Source: Mesorhizobium sp. B2-7-1 | Lineage (GTDB): Bacteria; Pseudomonadota; Alphaproteobacteria; Rhizobiales; Rhizobiaceae | Length of the DNA stretch: 64,000 nucleotides | Direction of reading: 5' to 3' | Assembly: GCF_006440735.1 (NCBI RefSeq) | Contig: NZ_VFUA01000002.1 | Coordinates: 101,534-165,533 of the forward strand | In this document: positions 26,546 through 35,807 of the stretch, piece by piece | Position numbering within the stretch: position 1 is the stretch's first letter | Layout of the letters: every line of letters starts with the position of its first letter | Notes under the pieces: model-generated | Seen by the model: the letters and a program-made list of their open reading frames with translations, nothing else | Databases searched by the model: none | What the model was told of the DNA's origin: nothing | Program-made: the position numbers and the translations under genes

Positions 26546-26962
26546 TTATCTCAACCCGTAGAGATAGGCCGCGATGTCGCGCGCCTGCTGCTCGGTGATC
26601 CTCGTCGATGGCATTGCGGTGTGCGGGTTGATTTCCCTTGCCGAACGGATCCAGCGGATCAGGTTCTCCGGGTTGTTCGCCAGCACGCCGCCGATATAGA
26701 TGCGGTCGGCAAGGCTGCCATCGAGGCGCGGCCCGACCTGGCCTTGCGCGCCGGGCACGCCGGGGATCGTGTGGCAGCCGGAGCAGCCATTCGCGGTCAT
26801 GATTGGAATGGCGCGGTCCCCCACGCCGCCGGTCGCCACATCCGACTCGTGCTGAACGCGCTCGCGCCGGTCAGTCCACAAGGTCGCCCCCGCAATTGCG
26901 ATGGTCAGAAGAACGATCCCGACGATGACGCCGCCGAGCAGCCTAGCCTGGTCGGAGCGCAT
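26546..26962 (-). CDS. Membrane-anchored cytochrome c (last gene of the respiratory operon)
   Basis: 138 residues. One N-terminal span (LLGGVIVGIVLLTIAIAGAT) is followed by a class I cytochrome c domain with heme motif CSGCH and the axial Met in HTAMPSTRI. Periplasmic domain, membrane-bound. It overlaps the ctaG stop region by 20 bases. It probably passes electrons between the PQQ dehydrogenase and the oxidase. Confidence 0.85.
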   Translation of the reverse strand: MRSDQARLLGGVIVGIVLLTIAIAGATLWTDRRERVQHESDVATGGVGDRAIPIMTANGCSGCHTIPGVPGAQGQVGPRLDGSLADRIYIGGVLANNPENLIRWIRSAREINPHTAMPSTRITEQQARDIAAYLYGLR

Positions 26963-27821
26963 GGGCCGCCTCCCTCGTTCCGCTGTTGCTTATCCAGAGA
27001 CCGGCGAGCAGCAGGGCGGCTCCGCCGTAGATCAGCCCGGCCGGAATCCACATCACCAGCCCCGCAAGCTGCTGGTCCTCGATTGGGCTAAGCCCCCACA
27101 GCGCGGCGCCCGAGGCATTCTCCGGGTACCAAAGTCTTGGCGAGACCAGAAGCAGGACACCGAGCAGGCCAGTGTGAAGCGAGGTGAAGAAAAGATGCAT
27201 GACGGAGGTGCCATAGGTCTGCTGTCGCCCGGGGCGCGGCAGAAGCACCCACCAGAACAGCAAGGCAGTGCCGAGGAAGCTCGCATGTTGCGCATAATGC
27301 AGCACGCCCTGCTGCAGCGCTGCCTCAAACAGGACGGGAATGTGCCAGATCCAAATCGCTATGCCATGGATGACCGTCGCAGTGAGCGGGCGCGTCGCGA
27401 TGGCCCAGCCTGCCTGCAGCGCGTTGCCGTGGGTGAGCTTTCCCGTCCCTCGGCGAAATGTGGCCGGCAATGCCCACATCAAAGCCGCCCCGGGGCAGGC
27501 GGCGACAAGGAGCGGTGCCGCCACTGCCATTAGCAGCTCATGCTCGATCATGTGGGCTGAGAACACCCGCTCGCCGAGCGCATGGATCGGGCTGACCAGC
27601 GCTCCCGTCAACACACCCCAGCCCGCCGCGAACAACAGAGCGTGTCGCAGCCGCTCCGGGCGGCCTCGGCTGCTGCGACGCCATAGACGGCTTGCGCCGA
27701 GCGCATAGATAAGCGCGATCGCCGCCAAGGGGAGCGTGATGGGAAACGCCAACGTCCATCCTCCCTCGGGCGCGCCGGCGCCATAGCAGATCGAGGTCGA
27801 GAAGAACGCCTCAAAGCTCAT
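26943..27821 (-). CDS. ctaG: Cytochrome c oxidase assembly factor CtaG (caa3 type)
   Basis: 292 residues with about seven hydrophobic spans and the caa3_CtaG family pattern (HMIEHELLMAVAAPLLV, then IWIWHIPVLFEAALQ and FTSLHTGLLGVLL). The His residues are candidate copper ligands for delivery to the oxidase copper site. The ATG at 27821 overlaps the upstream stop (ATGA); a long in-frame extension upstream is antisense-like and rejected. Its place right after the oxidase genes fits a dedicated assembly role. Confidence 0.85.
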   Translation of the reverse strand: MSFEAFFSTSICYGAGAPEGGWTLAFPITLPLAAIALIYALGASRLWRRSSRGRPERLRHALLFAAGWGVLTGALVSPIHALGERVFSAHMIEHELLMAVAAPLLVAACPGAALMWALPATFRRGTGKLTHGNALQAGWAIATRPLTATVIHGIAIWIWHIPVLFEAALQQGVLHYAQHASFLGTALLFWWVLLPRPGRQQTYGTSVMHLFFTSLHTGLLGVLLLVSPRLWYPENASGAALWGLSPIEDQQLAGLVMWIPAGLIYGGAALLLAGLWISNSGTREAAHALRPG

Positions 27822-28159
27822 CGCAGGCACTCGTCGAGGATGAGCGCGGCGCTGCCCTGCATGATGATGACGAGGGCGAACAGCAATGCGGCGAGAATGC
27901 CAAGATCGGCGACGAAACCCTCGGTGCTGCGGGTGCGCTCCGGCTTGGAGGCGGCGGCGCCTTGCCGCTTTGCCCGCCATGACAGCGCGCCGCCGAGCAG
28001 CGAAAACACCGCGAGCAACAGCGCCACCGGGAGCACGACCTGCACCTGGCGATTGCATTGCCAGTGAACAAGTGCGTAGTTCAACTGTGTCGATATTGCC
28101 CAAGCCAGGGGCCCCGACAACAAACCTCCCCAGGACATGCCGAGCCGCAGCGTGCCCAT
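27818..28159 (-). CDS. Small three-span membrane protein of the oxidase operon
   Basis: 113 residues with three hydrophobic spans (GLLSGPLAWAIST; VQVVLPVALLLAVFSLLGGA; LGILAALLFALVIIMQGSAA). It overlaps the coxC-like stop by one base and ctaG by four. It may be a small accessory (subunit IV-like) component of the oxidase; no family is certain. Confidence 0.65.
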   Translation of the reverse strand: MGTLRLGMSWGGLLSGPLAWAISTQLNYALVHWQCNRQVQVVLPVALLLAVFSLLGGALSWRAKRQGAAASKPERTRSTEGFVADLGILAALLFALVIIMQGSAALILDECLR

Positions 28160-28764
28160 CAGCCTAACCTCGGTACCCAGTAGATGAGCAGGTAGATCGG
28201 GATCCAGGTGAGGACCACGAAATCCCAGTAGAAGACGTTGTCGCCGACATCGCCGAAGCGCCGGCCGCTATAGCCATGACGCGTGAACATAAGAACCGTC
28301 AGAACGATCGTGTCGCCGACGTCGGTGATCAGATGCGTGGAGTGCAGACCGAGCAGCACCCAGAGCATCGAACCGTAGGCGTTCGTATCCCAGTAGATGT
28401 TCAACGCCGGAAACTCGAACCAGCGCACGATGAGCGGCGCAATGCCGAGCAGCGACATCACCACCATGCCGATCCGCACCGGTCCGATGGCGCATTGCTT
28501 GGCGTAGCCGTTGAGGATGTGGTTGGGCACCAGGCTGACGATGAGAAGCAGCGTCACGATAGTCCCCGGCCAATGATTGGGCTCCGGAGCGCTTAGGCGC
28601 CAGTTGGGCCATAAGGTCGCCAGATAGAGATAGGCGCCGGCGGCCAGCGCAAAGCCCGTGCCTTCCAACGCCATGAAGCCGAGCGTACCCCACCAGGTCG
28701 GGCTGCGCGGGCCATGTCCAAAGGTCGGGAGGTCGGAAATATCTAAGGCGGGACGCTGGTTCAT
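28159..28764 (-). CDS. ctaE: Cytochrome c oxidase subunit III
   Basis: 201 residues, five to six hydrophobic spans. Subunit III markers include WWGTLGFMALEGTGFALAAG near the start, GLHSTHLITDVGD (His and Asp of helix III) and VFYWDFVVLTWIPIYLLIYW at the end. The ATG at 28764 overlaps the subunit I stop (ATGA). Inner-membrane oxidase subunit. Confidence 0.88.
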   Translation of the reverse strand: MNQRPALDISDLPTFGHGPRSPTWWGTLGFMALEGTGFALAAGAYLYLATLWPNWRLSAPEPNHWPGTIVTLLLIVSLVPNHILNGYAKQCAIGPVRIGMVVMSLLGIAPLIVRWFEFPALNIYWDTNAYGSMLWVLLGLHSTHLITDVGDTIVLTVLMFTRHGYSGRRFGDVGDNVFYWDFVVLTWIPIYLLIYWVPRLG

Positions 28765-30737
28765 TCCTCGTCCTCCGGATCGCCCTTGGGCCAGAACCAG
28801 CCGATCAGGGTGATGGCGATCGGCGCGGCACCCCAGACGATCGCCCAGGGGGTGAAGATCGAGTAGAGGAAGGTGCCGCCGACGGCGATCGCCGCCAGCA
28901 GCGGCCAGATCGATGGCGTCGCCGATTTCTCGCGTATGTCCGGATGGGCTTCCGCCACCGTCGAGATGATGAGTTCGCGAGCATCGACGCGAAGCCCGGT
29001 CGCGACGGCGAGCGCCTCGCGTTCGGCCCAAAGCGGCTCAACATTCGTCACGACCGGAATGCGCGCAAAATTGTAGCTGGGCGGCGGCGAGGAGGTCGCC
29101 CATTCGAGCGTGCCGGCGTCCCAGGGATTGTCGCCGGCGGGCGCACCTCTCAATGCGCCATGCACGAGGTTGAAGGCGAACAGCACGAAGCTCAGGAAGA
29201 AGAGCACCGCGCCGGCGCTGATGAAGAGATTGATGTTCCCCCAGCCGAGCTCGGCCGGATAGGTGTAGACCCTGCGCGGCATGCCCCATAGGCCGACGAT
29301 GTGCATGGGAAAGAATGCGGCGTTGAAGCCGATCATCGCCAACCAGAAGTGCCAGCGCCCGAGGCGCTCGCTCATCATGCGGCCGGTGATTTTCGGAAAC
29401 CAGAAATAGGCAGCTCCCAGCAGCGGGAAGACCGAGCCGCCGATCAGCACATAGTGAAAATGGGCGACGACGAAATAGGTGTCGTGCACCTGCAGGTCGA
29501 GCGGTACGGAGGCGAGCATGACGCCGGTGAGACCGCCGATGACAAAGGTGAAGAAGAAGCCGAGGACGAAGAGCAGCGGCGTGCGGATCACCGGTCTGCC
29601 GTCCCACAAGGTCGCCAGCCAGCAGAAGATCTGCACTCCGTTGGGGATGGCGATCAACATGCTGGAGGCGGTGAAGAAGCTGGCGCCGAGCTTTGGCAGC
29701 CCGGTTGCGAACATGTGGTGGACCCAGAGGCCGAACGACAGGAAGCCGACCGCGATGAGCGACAGGACCAGGCCAAGATGGCCGAAGGCGGGACGGCGGG
29801 CGAAGGCCGGAATGATGGCCGAGACCATGCCGGTCGCCGGCAGGAAGATGATGTAGACTTCGGGATGACCGAAGAACCAGAACAGATGCTGGAACAGCAG
29901 CGCGTCGCCGCCTTCGGCCGGGTTGAAGATATGCGTGCCGACGAGCCGGTCGAGGATCAGGAAAGTCGAGGTGATCATCACCGCAGGCATGGCGAAGACG
30001 ACGACGAAGGAAGTGACCAGGAGCGCCCAGACATAGAGCGGGATCTTGTCGAGCGACATGCCGGGTGCGCGCTGCTTCAGCACGGTCACGATGGTCGCAA
30101 CAGCCACCGCCAGCGAGGACACTTCGGTATAGGTGATCATCTGCGCCCAAACGTCGGCACGCTTACCTGGACCGTATTCCGGTCCGGACAGCGGCACATA
30201 GGCGAACCAGCCGACATCCGGCGCCATCGAGAGGGCAAAGGACACCCAGGCGAAGAGGCCTCCTGAGACATAGACCCAATAGCTGAAGGCATTGAGGCGG
30301 GGAAAGGCGATGTTGCGGGTGCCCACCATCAACGGCACCAGATAGATGCCGGTCGCCTGCACGATGGGAACGGCGAACAGGAACATCATGGTGACGCCGT
30401 GCATCGTGAACAGCTGGTTGTAGAGATCCGGGCCGATCAGGCCGCGTTGCGGGCCCGAGAGCTGGATGCGCATGACGACGGCGTTCAGCCCACCCAGACA
30501 CAGAAACAGGAAGGCAGTGATCAGGTAGCGGCGTGCGATCACCTTGTGGTCGACGCTTGACAGAGCGCCGATGATACCAGGCGGCGTGCGCCATGTCCGC
30601 GCCAGCCAACGATGCAGGCTGGCATCGTCCATGCCGGTGTCGCGCGGTCCGTCACGCTCCGGTACGAGATCGCCTCTGGTCGTCGCCTCGCGCTCCGGCG
30701 GCAGATCGCGTTCGCTGGTGAGATCCGCGCTGCTCAT
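28761..30737 (-). CDS. ctaD: Cytochrome c oxidase subunit I
   Basis: 658 residues, longer than the usual 520-550 because of a charged N-terminal extension of about 60 residues (many Arg/Asp/Glu) and an extended C-terminus with two extra hydrophobic spans (IWPLLAAIAVGGTFLYSIF). The heme-copper core is intact: HGVTMMFLFAVP, GHPEVY with the His-Tyr pair at the copper-B site, HHMFATG, and HDTYFVVAHFHYVLIGG with the heme ligands. It is the catalytic subunit reducing O2 to water at the inner membrane. The C-terminal spans resemble fused small subunits of caa3 oxidases. Confidence 0.92.
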   Translation of the reverse strand: MSSADLTSERDLPPEREATTRGDLVPERDGPRDTGMDDASLHRWLARTWRTPPGIIGALSSVDHKVIARRYLITAFLFLCLGGLNAVVMRIQLSGPQRGLIGPDLYNQLFTMHGVTMMFLFAVPIVQATGIYLVPLMVGTRNIAFPRLNAFSYWVYVSGGLFAWVSFALSMAPDVGWFAYVPLSGPEYGPGKRADVWAQMITYTEVSSLAVAVATIVTVLKQRAPGMSLDKIPLYVWALLVTSFVVVFAMPAVMITSTFLILDRLVGTHIFNPAEGGDALLFQHLFWFFGHPEVYIIFLPATGMVSAIIPAFARRPAFGHLGLVLSLIAVGFLSFGLWVHHMFATGLPKLGASFFTASSMLIAIPNGVQIFCWLATLWDGRPVIRTPLLFVLGFFFTFVIGGLTGVMLASVPLDLQVHDTYFVVAHFHYVLIGGSVFPLLGAAYFWFPKITGRMMSERLGRWHFWLAMIGFNAAFFPMHIVGLWGMPRRVYTYPAELGWGNINLFISAGAVLFFLSFVLFAFNLVHGALRGAPAGDNPWDAGTLEWATSSPPPSYNFARIPVVTNVEPLWAEREALAVATGLRVDARELIISTVAEAHPDIREKSATPSIWPLLAAIAVGGTFLYSIFTPWAIVWGAAPIAITLIGWFWPKGDPEDEE

Positions 30738-31747
30738 TTCAGCCCCTCGAGGTAAGCGACGATGGCGTTGAGCTCGTCGCCGCTCAGATCGACCACCGGC
30801 ATATGCGAACCAGGTTTCACGCCTTGCGGGTCGGCTATCCAGGCTGCGAGATTGCCGCGGCTCATCGTCAATGTTCCGGCCGCCAGCGTCTGCCGGCTGG
30901 CAACATGGGTGAGATCGGGCGCGACCGTTCCGCCCGCGGGCGTGCCGCCGATCTTATGGCACATCACGCAGGGACGATTCAGGAAGAGGTCCTCGCCGGC
31001 CTTGGCCTCGCCGCTCATTGGCGCGGCGGCCGGCTGCAACTGGTCGTTCCACCAGGCGTCGAACTTTGCGCGCGGCTCGGCGATGATGAAGGTGCCCATG
31101 TTGGCATGCTGCGCGCCGCAGAACTCGGCGCATTGCCCGCGATAGACGCCGGGCTTGTCCGCCTTGATATCGAGCACGTTCATGTGGCCGGGAATGAGAT
31201 CGAGCTTGCCGGAAAGACTTGGAACCCAGAAGGAGTGGATAACGTCGGTCGAGGTGAGAAGAAGCCGCACAGGTTCGCCGGCGGGAATATGGATCTCGTT
31301 CGCCGTGGTCAAGATGCGGCTCGGCGTGGCGTCCTCATATCGCACCTCCCACCACCACTGATGGCCTGTGACGCGAATGGTCAGCGCGGCATCCGAGCCG
31401 ATCGCGGCAAGGGTCCTGTTGGCGAAGAAGCTGAGCAAGGTGAGCCCGATCAGGATCACGGCGGTCAGCCCGACGGCGGTCATCACCACGCGCAGCTTGC
31501 GATTGTCGGCGCCGGCGTCGAGCACGAGCGGTTCAGCGGGCTCGCGCGGCCGCATCATCAATGGCATTGCAAGGGCGATCATCACCAGCACCCAGACCAC
31601 TGCGCACAGCCCGGCGAAGAACCAGATCAGCCATGCGAGCTCGCTAGCGGCCGGGCCTTTCGGGTCGAGAGCCGATTGCCAGCCTGCGCAACCCTGGAGA
31701 AACAGGGCGGTTGCCGTACCGAATGCAATCGAGGCGAAGCGTTTCAC
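30734..31747 (-). CDS. ctaC: Cytochrome c oxidase subunit II with fused cytochrome c (caa3 type)
   Basis: 337 residues. Lipobox LFLQGC with Cys20; two spans at about 37-62 and 87-108; CuA site with His171, Cys206, Cys210, His214 and Met217 (CAEFCGAQHANM); then a C-terminal cytochrome c with CVMCH at 260-264. The fused cytochrome marks a caa3 oxidase that takes electrons from a soluble or tethered cytochrome. The GTG at 31747 overlaps the upstream stop (GTGA); a 527-residue open frame extending further upstream is the shadow of the next gene. Confidence 0.9.
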   Translation of the reverse strand: MKRFASIAFGTATALFLQGCAGWQSALDPKGPAASELAWLIWFFAGLCAVVWVLVMIALAMPLMMRPREPAEPLVLDAGADNRKLRVVMTAVGLTAVILIGLTLLSFFANRTLAAIGSDAALTIRVTGHQWWWEVRYEDATPSRILTTANEIHIPAGEPVRLLLTSTDVIHSFWVPSLSGKLDLIPGHMNVLDIKADKPGVYRGQCAEFCGAQHANMGTFIIAEPRAKFDAWWNDQLQPAAAPMSGEAKAGEDLFLNRPCVMCHKIGGTPAGGTVAPDLTHVASRQTLAAGTLTMSRGNLAAWIADPQGVKPGSHMPVVDLSGDELNAIVAYLEGLK

Positions 31748-32277
31748 GGCGACTTCCCCAGCGTGGCGGCATTCGGCATGCGGTTTTCCGACGGATGCGC
31801 CATCATGTCGTCGTCGCGCGACGGCGCGGCGGCCGAGGGCGCATTGCCGCTCAACGAGCGAACGAAAGCCGCAAGCTCCCAGATCTGGTCGTCGGGAATC
31901 ATGTCGCGGAAGCTCGGCATGCCGTTCGGACGGCCGTCGCGGATCGTGGCGTGAATGCTTTCCATGGAGCTGCCATAGATCCACTTTTCGTCCATCAGAG
32001 CCGGGCCCATGCCGCCGCCGCCATTGGCATGGCATCCCGAACAGTTGAACCAGCCGAACAGGCGCTTGCCTTCGCTCAGATGAAAAGCATTGGCCTCGAA
32101 GCTCGCCGCCTTGTTGTCCGAGGGGGACGGCCGCTGCCCGCCGGGTTCCAGGGTTGTCACCGGCGTCGGCTGCTCGCCGGAGCCGAGCGCCGACTGCGGG
32201 CGCGTGTCCCGCTCCTCGCGCTGGCATGCCGCCAGCGCCAAACCCGCCAAGAGAAGCATGACGACCGCCGGTCTCAT
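31744..32277 (-). CDS. Cytochrome c lipoprotein
   Basis: 177 residues. Lipobox LALAAC (Cys18), then a disordered linker and a cytochrome c domain with CSGCH and MPSFRDMIPDDQIWEL (axial Met region). Predicted to sit in the periplasm anchored by lipid. Placed between the PQQ dehydrogenase system and the oxidase, it is a good candidate for the electron acceptor of the dehydrogenase (a XoxG/cytochrome c-L-like role). Confidence 0.85.
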   Translation of the reverse strand: MRPAVVMLLLAGLALAACQREERDTRPQSALGSGEQPTPVTTLEPGGQRPSPSDNKAASFEANAFHLSEGKRLFGWFNCSGCHANGGGGMGPALMDEKWIYGSSMESIHATIRDGRPNGMPSFRDMIPDDQIWELAAFVRSLSGNAPSAAAPSRDDDMMAHPSENRMPNAATLGKSP

Positions 32278-33143
32278 CGCACCGGACTCCCGGCCATGTC
32301 GAGACGCGGCACGCCATATTGCGTCAGAACCGCGTCGATCTCGGCCCTGTGTTTGGCAAGCGCGCTGTTCACTTCGCTGCGCAGCGCATCATCCTCGCGC
32401 CGAACGCCCATCGAGATGTCGTACATCAGCGGCAATTGCGGTCCATCGATACGAGGCGTGACCGGCGTGATCCGCAGCGGCACCTTCTGCTTCTGGGCGA
32501 AGTAGCCGGCGAGGGGACCCCAGACCACCGCGAGGTCGATCTCGCCGCTCGCCACCGCCTCGACGATGCGCGCCGGAGGATTGGGAGCGGAGTAATCGCC
32601 ATAGACGGGGTAGCCGATGAGATGCCCGACGATGCCGCGGCGGCCGAGCGCCTGGACAGGCGGCGAGTTGGCGCCGTCGTCGCCGATGAGCTGAACGCCG
32701 ATCCGCAGATCGCGCAGGCGCGGGTCGTTGAAAGAGGTCACATCCGGACTGTTCTGGCGGGTCACGAAGACATAAGAGGAGCGGTAGTAGGGCTTTGTGG
32801 TGCGCAGCATTTCCAGATTGGCCGGCGTGCCTGGCACGAGATCGCAAAGTCCCGCCTTCAGCGTGTTGCGCACGAAGCCGCGGCGTTGCGCCCACCAGGT
32901 GTAGGTCAGCTTGGCGCCGAGATCGCCGGCGATGATTTCGGCGATCCTGTTTTCGAAACCCTGACCGGCCGCATTGGAAAAGGGCAGGTTGTTCGGGTCG
33001 GCGCAGACCCTGAGTTCACGGGCGCCGGCGGTCGCCGACAGGAGCAGCAAGACGAGCGCGGCGAAGGCGAGCGCGGTCCGCGCGAACACCTTCCGTGCCA
33101 GACGTTGGATCAAGCCGAATACATCAGGGCAGACGGAACACAT
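32274..33143 (-). CDS. Quinoprotein-dehydrogenase-associated periplasmic binding protein (XoxJ/MxaJ-like)
   Basis: 289 residues. A signal peptide (ALAFAALVLLLLSATAGA) is followed by a type II periplasmic-binding fold beginning LRVCADPNNLPFSNAAGQGF, the signature of the XoxJ/MxaJ group that travels with PQQ alcohol dehydrogenases. Later YYRSSYVFVTR and EIDLAVVWGPLAGYF fit the two-lobe fold. In studied systems these proteins help activate or assemble the dehydrogenase. It overlaps the dehydrogenase gene by 20 bases. Confidence 0.88.
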   Translation of the reverse strand: MCSVCPDVFGLIQRLARKVFARTALAFAALVLLLLSATAGARELRVCADPNNLPFSNAAGQGFENRIAEIIAGDLGAKLTYTWWAQRRGFVRNTLKAGLCDLVPGTPANLEMLRTTKPYYRSSYVFVTRQNSPDVTSFNDPRLRDLRIGVQLIGDDGANSPPVQALGRRGIVGHLIGYPVYGDYSAPNPPARIVEAVASGEIDLAVVWGPLAGYFAQKQKVPLRITPVTPRIDGPQLPLMYDISMGVRREDDALRSEVNSALAKHRAEIDAVLTQYGVPRLDMAGSPVR

Positions 33144-34998
33144 AAAGCGTGCCTCCCGCCGTGGTCGCGTTCTTCAGGTCTTTCATCGCATTGACGAAAC
33201 CGAGCGCGGCGGTGGCATCGCGCGGGTCAAGATCGCCCGAGACGATGGCGCCGGCCCAGCCGCCGACGCCGGACAATATAGCGACATATTGGTGACCGTC
33301 CGGGCCACGATAGGTGATCGGCTGGCCGATGATGCCGGATGAGGTCTTGAACTGCCAAAGCAAGTCGCCGGTCTTCGCGCTCACCGCCTTGAACCAGCCT
33401 TCCATCGTTCCATAGAAAACCACGTCGCCGGCGGTCACCACCGCGCCGCTCCACACGGGGAAGTTCTCCTTGAGGCTCCAGGCGGGTTTCTCGGCGGCGA
33501 TATCCCAGGCGGTGAAGGCGCCTCGGTTGCCGCCCGGCCCGGGGATCATGCGGACATTCATCCCGACATAGGGGGTGCCGGCGATGTAGTTCACCTCGAC
33601 GCCTTCTTCATCCATGCACAGATTGTTGTGCGGGATGTAAAGAAGGCCGGTTTTCGGCGAGAACGCCGAAGGTTGCCAGTCCTTGAGACCCGACGCTGTC
33701 GGACAGATGTCGCGCACGACCTTGCCGGTGCCCGTCTGCTTGTCCGGGTTTTCGATCAGCCGACCGGTCTTGAGGTCGACACCCTTGCTGGAATTGACGG
33801 GACCGAACGGCTTGGCGGACAGAACTTCGCCGGTGGTCCGATCGAGAACGTAGAGGTAACCGTTGCGCTCGGGGCGGACCAGGACCTTGCGCTGCTTGCC
33901 TTGCCAGTCCATGTCGAGCAGGATCTGCTCGTTGATTCCGTCATAGTCGTGGAGGTCGTGCGGACTCCATTGATAGAACCATTTTGCCGCTCCAGTATCG
34001 GGGTCGCGGGCAAAGATGCCGGAGGTCCATTTGTTGTCGCCGGGCCGCAAGTCCGGGTTCCATGGCCCGGGATTTCCGGTGCCGTGATAGATCAGGTTGA
34101 GATCCGGATCATAGGAAATCCAGCCCCACATGTTGCCGCCGCCAGTCTTCCAGGCTTCGGGCGGCCATGTCGTCACGCCGAGATCCTTGCCCTTGTCCAC
34201 ATCGTAATGCGGCTTGAAGTCGGGACCGATCAGCACGTCCTTATCTGGCCCGGTGCCGTAGGCGGTCCAAACCACATGACCGTCACCGGCGTCGAGCGCC
34301 TTCACCCAGCCGCGAACGCCCATCTCGCCGCCGGAATTGCCGACCAGAACTTTGCCTTTCACGACCAGCGGCGCCATGGTGATGGTCTCGCCGATATTGA
34401 TGTTGCCGATATGGGCGTTCCAGATCGGCTGGCCGCTGTTCGCATCGAGCGCGATGGTGTGGCCGTCGAGCGTGTTGAAGAAGATGCGCCCGTCCGCGAA
34501 AGCCGCGCCACGGGTGACCACGTCACAGCAGGCAACCCCTTGCGCGGCCGGCTCGGGGTTGGGCTCGTATTTCCATTTCATCGGCGCGCCGGGCTTGGAG
34601 AGGTCGAGCGCGTAGACAATGTTGGGAAACGGCGTCACGATGTACATCGTGCTGCCGACCACCAGCGGCGCTGCTTCCTGGCCCTTGTTCACCCCGGTCG
34701 AAAAGGTGAAGGCGATCTGCAGGTTCTTGACGTTGCCTTCGTTGATTTCCGCAAGTTCGCTATAGCGCGTCGACGCATAGTTCTTGGCCGGCATCGTCCA
34801 TTGCCCGTCATCGGGCGGCGCGGCTGCGGCAGGCGGAGAGATCGCGGGCGCCGGCGGAGCTTCCGAGGCGGCTGCCATCAAGGGGGCGCAGACCAGCATC
34901 GCTGTGAGAACGCCCACAAAATGTTTTCGCGATGCCGCCGGCCGGACGGTACGTGCCGGGTCACTACTGGATGCTGCGGGTTGCGTTGCTTGCTTCAT
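33124..34998 (-). CDS. PQQ-dependent alcohol dehydrogenase, lanthanide (XoxF-like) type
   Basis: 624 residues with a signal peptide and an eight-bladed propeller. The adjacent Cys157-Cys158 pair that covers PQQ is present (GVACCDVV). The metal/PQQ site has Glu225 (GGEMGVRG), Asn309 (GTGNPGPWN), catalytic Asp351 and Asp353 (HDLHDYDGINE). The second Asp, two residues after the catalytic one, is the residue that distinguishes lanthanide enzymes (XoxF, ExaF) from calcium enzymes (MxaF, usually Ala). The start ATG at 34998 overlaps the upstream stop (ATGA). It oxidises methanol, ethanol or related alcohols in the periplasm and passes electrons to cytochrome c; the preferred substrate is not known. 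Confidence 0.9.
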   Translation of the reverse strand: MKQATQPAASSSDPARTVRPAASRKHFVGVLTAMLVCAPLMAAASEAPPAPAISPPAAAAPPDDGQWTMPAKNYASTRYSELAEINEGNVKNLQIAFTFSTGVNKGQEAAPLVVGSTMYIVTPFPNIVYALDLSKPGAPMKWKYEPNPEPAAQGVACCDVVTRGAAFADGRIFFNTLDGHTIALDANSGQPIWNAHIGNINIGETITMAPLVVKGKVLVGNSGGEMGVRGWVKALDAGDGHVVWTAYGTGPDKDVLIGPDFKPHYDVDKGKDLGVTTWPPEAWKTGGGNMWGWISYDPDLNLIYHGTGNPGPWNPDLRPGDNKWTSGIFARDPDTGAAKWFYQWSPHDLHDYDGINEQILLDMDWQGKQRKVLVRPERNGYLYVLDRTTGEVLSAKPFGPVNSSKGVDLKTGRLIENPDKQTGTGKVVRDICPTASGLKDWQPSAFSPKTGLLYIPHNNLCMDEEGVEVNYIAGTPYVGMNVRMIPGPGGNRGAFTAWDIAAEKPAWSLKENFPVWSGAVVTAGDVVFYGTMEGWFKAVSAKTGDLLWQFKTSSGIIGQPITYRGPDGHQYVAILSGVGGWAGAIVSGDLDPRDATAALGFVNAMKDLKNATTAGGTLYVFRLP

Positions 34999-35777
34999 TT
35001 TGGCACCACGCCTTCGACACCGGAACCGAGTTCCGCCGCAATGTCGGCCTCGTGCCCGGCACAAAGCGGGTGACCCCAGCCGGAGGCGCTTTTCCCGCCG
35101 GGATCGAGATCGTAGATGATGGCATCCTTGCGGTTGGGATTGACACCCGCCGGAACCTTGTCAAGGCCGAGGGCTGCGCGAACACGCCAGGCGACATTGT
35201 GGTCGGCGCAGGAGGAATCGCCGCTGATGCCGAGGCCACCGACAATTGCCTTGCCGTCGTAAAGGGCCAAGCCTCCGCCGAAGACGACGACGCCTCCGAT
35301 CGGCTTGCCGATCAGCGGATCGTTGGCGCTGCCAAACGTCCTGGGATCGCCTGCGTAAGCTGCGGCCTGGTTGACGGGGTTGGTAGCCTGCAGGCCGAAC
35401 AGCGAACCGCCCGGCTGCGCTCCGGCATAAAGATTGGCTGTCGAAAGCGCCATGTTCGCCAGGCTGAGCCCATTGGCCGTGTTGGCCTTCTCGGCCGCGA
35501 TCAGCCGGCTGCCGGGCCACTGCGCATCGGGCGTCGGCCCACTGAAGGCAACGGCGCAGACAGCGCCGTCGCGGGCGACGACGGCCGCCCATTCATTGGT
35601 CTCGAAGCCGCCATTCGGCGGACCGCCGCTCGCCTTGACATTGGACTTCAATGCCGAGAGCAGCTTGTCGTGATTGGCCGGGCAGGGCGCTTGCGCGTGA
35701 GCGGCACCCTGTTGCATCGAGCCGAACACCAAGACAAGGAATCCAAGGGCTGGTGACGTAAGCTGACAACGGCGCAT
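34995..35777 (-). CDS. Exported HbpS/GlcG-family (DUF336) protein; first gene of the respiratory operon
   Basis: 260 residues. A signal peptide (ALGFLVLVFGSMQQGAAHAQ) is followed by a GlcG/HbpS domain: NEWAAVVARDGAVCAVAFSG, then AEKANTANGLS and GGVVVFGGGLALYDGKAIVGGLGISGD (split here over two strands). Members bind heme or corrinoids and some accompany PQQ dehydrogenases. It opens a ten-gene run with overlaps at nearly every junction. A GGAAC-N17-GTT promoter lies 30 bases before its ATG. Confidence 0.82.
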   Translation of the reverse strand: MRRCQLTSPALGFLVLVFGSMQQGAAHAQAPCPANHDKLLSALKSNVKASGGPPNGGFETNEWAAVVARDGAVCAVAFSGPTPDAQWPGSRLIAAEKANTANGLSLANMALSTANLYAGAQPGGSLFGLQATNPVNQAAAYAGDPRTFGSANDPLIGKPIGGVVVFGGGLALYDGKAIVGGLGISGDSSCADHNVAWRVRAALGLDKVPAGVNPNRKDAIIYDLDPGGKSASGWGHPLCAGHEADIAAELGSGVEGVVPK

Positions 35778-35807
35778 GGTCTCGACACATTCTGTTGGAT
35801 GACTCCC

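Noticed and set aside
30734..32317. A 527-residue version of oxidase subunit II
   Set aside because: The first 190 codons are the out-of-frame shadow of the cytochrome c lipoprotein gene; the lipobox and GTG-TGA overlap fix the start at 31747.
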